From contig JBAYUQ010000033.1 in NCBI GenBank assembly GCA_041675005.1, positions 1 to 26,423 on the forward strand: a stretch of DNA of 26,423 nucleotides, in the 5' to 3' direction. A program made the translations under genes and the position numbers. A model generated the notes under the pieces. That model searched no databases, had not been told where the DNA came from, and worked only from the letters and a program-made list of their open reading frames with translations. Origin of the DNA: PGYR01 sp041675005. Its GTDB lineage: Bacteria > Bacteroidota > Ignavibacteria > Kapaibacteriales > UBA2268. Below, one piece after another: positions 24,561 to 26,423 of the stretch. Each line of letters begins with the position of its first letter. Position 1 is the first letter of the stretch.

Positions 24561-25310
24561 ATGAATAAAATACTAATAACACTAATGCTATTCACTTTAC
24601 TAGCATGTGAGAATAAAACTGAGGAAGAGAAAATGGAATATGAAACTACACATACTGAAGAGTATATTCCTCTGCAAAATTCACTAGATGAGAAAAAATC
24701 CAACTTCGAATTGAATGCAGATGATGATAAAAAGAAGGACTATGCAGCTGGGATACAAGCAGTAATTGATGCAGGTGTATTGGATAAGGCAATGAACAAA
24801 GGTGATAAAGCTCCTAACTTTAAGTTAAAAAATGCAAAAGGGGAGAGCGTAAGACTTTATGATGAATTGAAAAGCGGACCAGTTGTTCTAATCTGGTATC
24901 GAGGTGGTTGGTGTCCATATTGCAATTTGACGCTGAAGAGATTACAAGAAGAAATGCCTAATTTCAAGAAATATGATGCTTCTTTACTTGCATTAACTCC
25001 CGAGTTACCAGATAGCTCTTTATCAACAGTAGAGAAGAACTCACTTTCGTTCCAAGTTCTTAGCGATTTAGGTAATAAAGTAGCGAAAGAATATGGAGTA
25101 GTCTATGAGTTAACTGATGCGGTAGCAAAACGCTACCAAGATGGATTTAATCTCCACCAATATAATGGTGACGAGAGTAATTCTCTACCTCTAGCAGCGA
25201 CTTATGTAATAGACAAAGATGGTAAAATAGTCTATGCCTTCTTAGATGCTGATTACAGAAACCGAGCTGAGCCCAAAGAAATACTAAATGCTCTGAAGGA
25301 ATTGAAATAA
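24561..25310 (+). CDS. Lipoprotein peroxiredoxin-like (AhpC/TSA fold) protein
   Basis: 249 residues. Lipoprotein signal peptide with LLAC, lipidated Cys16, then a charged linker to about 60. The thioredoxin-like domain starts with GDKAPNFKLKNAKGE (81-95) and has the active site GGWCPYCN (Cys118 and Cys121), then LLALTPELPDSS and a C-terminal part ending VYAFLDADYRNRAEP. The CPYC arrangement matches the peroxiredoxin-like (PRXL2-type) group rather than classical 2-Cys AhpC. Likely reduces peroxides or disulfides at the envelope. Divergent from exported msrB and followed by a clear terminator. Confidence 0.88.
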   Translation: MNKILITLMLFTLLACENKTEEEKMEYETTHTEEYIPLQNSLDEKKSNFELNADDDKKKDYAAGIQAVIDAGVLDKAMNKGDKAPNFKLKNAKGESVRLYDELKSGPVVLIWYRGGWCPYCNLTLKRLQEEMPNFKKYDASLLALTPELPDSSLSTVEKNSLSFQVLSDLGNKVAKEYGVVYELTDAVAKRYQDGFNLHQYNGDESNSLPLAATYVIDKDGKIVYAFLDADYRNRAEPKEILNALKELK

Positions 25311-25338
25311 AGCATGACTAATTTGAAATCTTATATAG

Positions 25339-25363
25339 TGGCTCTCTTTTGGGAGCCATTTTT
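25339..25363 (+). terminator. Rho-independent terminator of the peroxiredoxin gene
   Basis: Stem TGGCTCTC (25339-25346), TTTT loop, GGGAGCCA (25351-25358) with one G-U pair, followed by five T. It lies 28 bp past the stop. Confidence 0.88.
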
Positions 25364-25450
25364 ATTATATCGCAAAAACCCATTACGTACATTTCATTCT
25401 TTTCCTTATATTAGCGATACAGGAAACTAATAAAATGAAATTCTATACCT

Positions 25451-26242
25451 ATGACTTTACAACAATACATTGACTCTGTTGCTAAGCGGTATGCTTCTGG
25501 TATATCTCGTGAACACACTTATCGCTCTGATTTAGAAGTTCTACTTCGTGCTATGGTAACTACTGTAGAGATAACAAACGAACCTGCTAACGTAACCGAT
25601 TGCGGTAATCCAGATTACGTTATAACTAAAGGTAAAATACCGATAGGGTATATAGAAGCGAAGGATATAGCCAAAGATCTAAATTCTAAATCATACAAAG
25701 AGCAGTTCGGTAGATACAGAAATGCACTCGACAATCTAATCATCACCGATTACCTGTGGTTCCAATTCTTCCAAAATGGGGAGATAGTGCACGAGATACG
25801 AATTGGTGAAATAGTAGATGGTAAAGTAAAAGCTCTACCAGAGAACTTCGGTAAGTTTGAGAATCTGATACAAGACTTCTGTACGTTCGTTAGTCAGACT
25901 ATCAAATCATCAAAGAAGTTGGCGGTTATGATGGCTGCGAAAGCTCGGCTACTGCAAGACATACTAGAACAAGCAGTAGAATCTGATGAGCAAACACAAG
26001 CGAATACATCGCTCAAAGCTCAGTACGAGACGTTCAAAGATATACTAATACATGACCTAAAGCCAAAGGGATTCGCTGATATATATGCACAAACCCTTGC
26101 TTATGGAATGTTCGCTGCTCGGCTCAATGATGACACAATCGACACTTTCAGCAGACAAGAAGCGGCTGAGCTAATACCAAAGTCCAATCCATTTTTGCGG
26201 AGGCGATTCATATATTGCTGGCTTGTTGTTTGCAATCTGTAA
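25451..26242 (+). pseudogene. 5' fragment of a type ISP/IIG restriction-modification gene
   Basis: Frame of 263 codons whose first ~250 match the N-terminus of single-chain restriction-modification enzymes: TLQQYIDSVAKRYASGISRE, a PD-(D/E)XK-like nuclease core (NPDYVITKGKIPIGYIEAK, with D55, E69, K71), then the helical part with DIYAQTLAYGMFAARL and SRQEAAELIPKSNPFLR. In full-length enzymes this leads straight into an N6-adenine methylase and target-recognition domain (around 1000 residues or more). Here the match ends after FLR near 26200, and a few unrelated codons precede a stop. No methylase motif was found in the remaining 200 bp in any plus-strand frame. It would be a nuclease domain without its partner; probably inactive or silent. 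Confidence 0.85.
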
Positions 26243-26423
26243 ATCTTCAGCAATGTATATTGATGATATTACGGCTTGTAATACAGAGAATTGTTCAATA
26301 TCAAGCTTGTTATATGTTAATGATTGTTCTTTATTCTTAAATTCTTCTGTATCGTTTTTACAGCAATCTTTCTTTTCAGTGGACTTCTGCTGATGACATT
26401 TAGGAACTTCTTTTTCTTCTTTA
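26171..26423 (-). pseudogene. 3' part of an opposite-strand gene, HYC_CC_PP-like, cut by the same junction; 5' end outside the window
   Basis: A minus-strand frame is open from the window edge for 83 codons. It reads CH (9-10), KKDCCKND (17-24), a middle helix (LDIEQFSVLQAVISSIYIAED) and IYESPP (70-75), then QKWIGLWY and a stop. CH, CC and PP in this order resemble the small HYC_CC_PP family known from Bacteroidota, often near metal-related genes. Members normally continue past PP with a short hydrophobic end; here the last eight codons are the antisense of the restriction gene, so this gene too is broken at about 26198-26204. Family assignment is from memory of the motif. Confidence 0.55.

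Noticed and set aside
26205..26423. Continuation of the restriction-modification gene by a one-base frameshift
   Set aside because: The shifted frame gives Cys/Ser-rich sequence with no methylase motifs, while the opposite strand reads as a plausible protein.
1..26423. tRNA or rRNA genes
   Set aside because: No cloverleaf with a TTCGA-type arm or rRNA sequence was seen in the gaps.

Overview
The window looks like chromosomal DNA from a low-GC member of the Bacteroidota/Chlorobiota (FCB) group. Four observations support this: three secreted proteins whose C-termini resemble type IX secretion (T9SS) sorting domains; promoter-like TAnnTTTG boxes, two of them with an upstream TTG about 20 nt away; few strong Shine-Dalgarno sequences; and typical lipobox lipoproteins. 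I cannot name the genus. The YPQPA form of the sorting-domain start and the stand-alone S4 gene hint at a lineage outside the classical Bacteroidia, but that is inference.

Layout. 1-2700 (minus): the cell-division and peptidoglycan pair murD-ftsW. 2771-4073 (plus): def and an AlbA_2/Schlafen-type protein. 4289-8677 (minus): two tandem Asp-box beta-propeller T9SS cargo genes with near-identical ends. 8856-10264 (plus): queC, then rpsD with a good promoter and terminator. 10265-11551: a repeat-rich stretch in which two compound direct repeats flank a small gene with CxC and CxxC motifs. 11555-14694 (plus): operon lepA-lepB1-lepB2. 14703-15701 (minus): lipoprotein phosphoesterase. 15833-16969 (plus): hemW. 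17021-19015: a 2 kb segment bounded by direct copies of the hemW 3' end, holding a third T9SS cargo gene and a DUF6580 membrane-protein gene that has lost its 5' end. 19030-21760 (minus): overlapping trio GT2 glycosyltransferase, MFS exporter, secreted NUC1-type nuclease. 21797-22214: second repeat-rich gap. 22215-24402 (minus): trhO, an unknown gene, and an exported msrB. 24561-25310 (plus): lipoprotein peroxiredoxin, divergent from msrB. 25451-26423: a type ISP/IIG restriction-modification gene broken just before its methylase domain and fused tail-to-tail with the 3' part of an opposite-strand gene.

The housekeeping genes cover envelope growth (murD, ftsW), protein maturation (def, two signal peptidases), translation and tRNA modification (rpsD, lepA, queC, trhO) and heme handling (hemW). 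The accessory layer is secreted cargo, repeats and recombination scars. The most interesting points are the hemW-tail direct repeat with its 2 kb insert, the chimeric 5' end of the DUF6580 gene at a 15-nt microhomology, the double-broken junction near 26200, and a family of small palindromes with fixed ends and variable cores.
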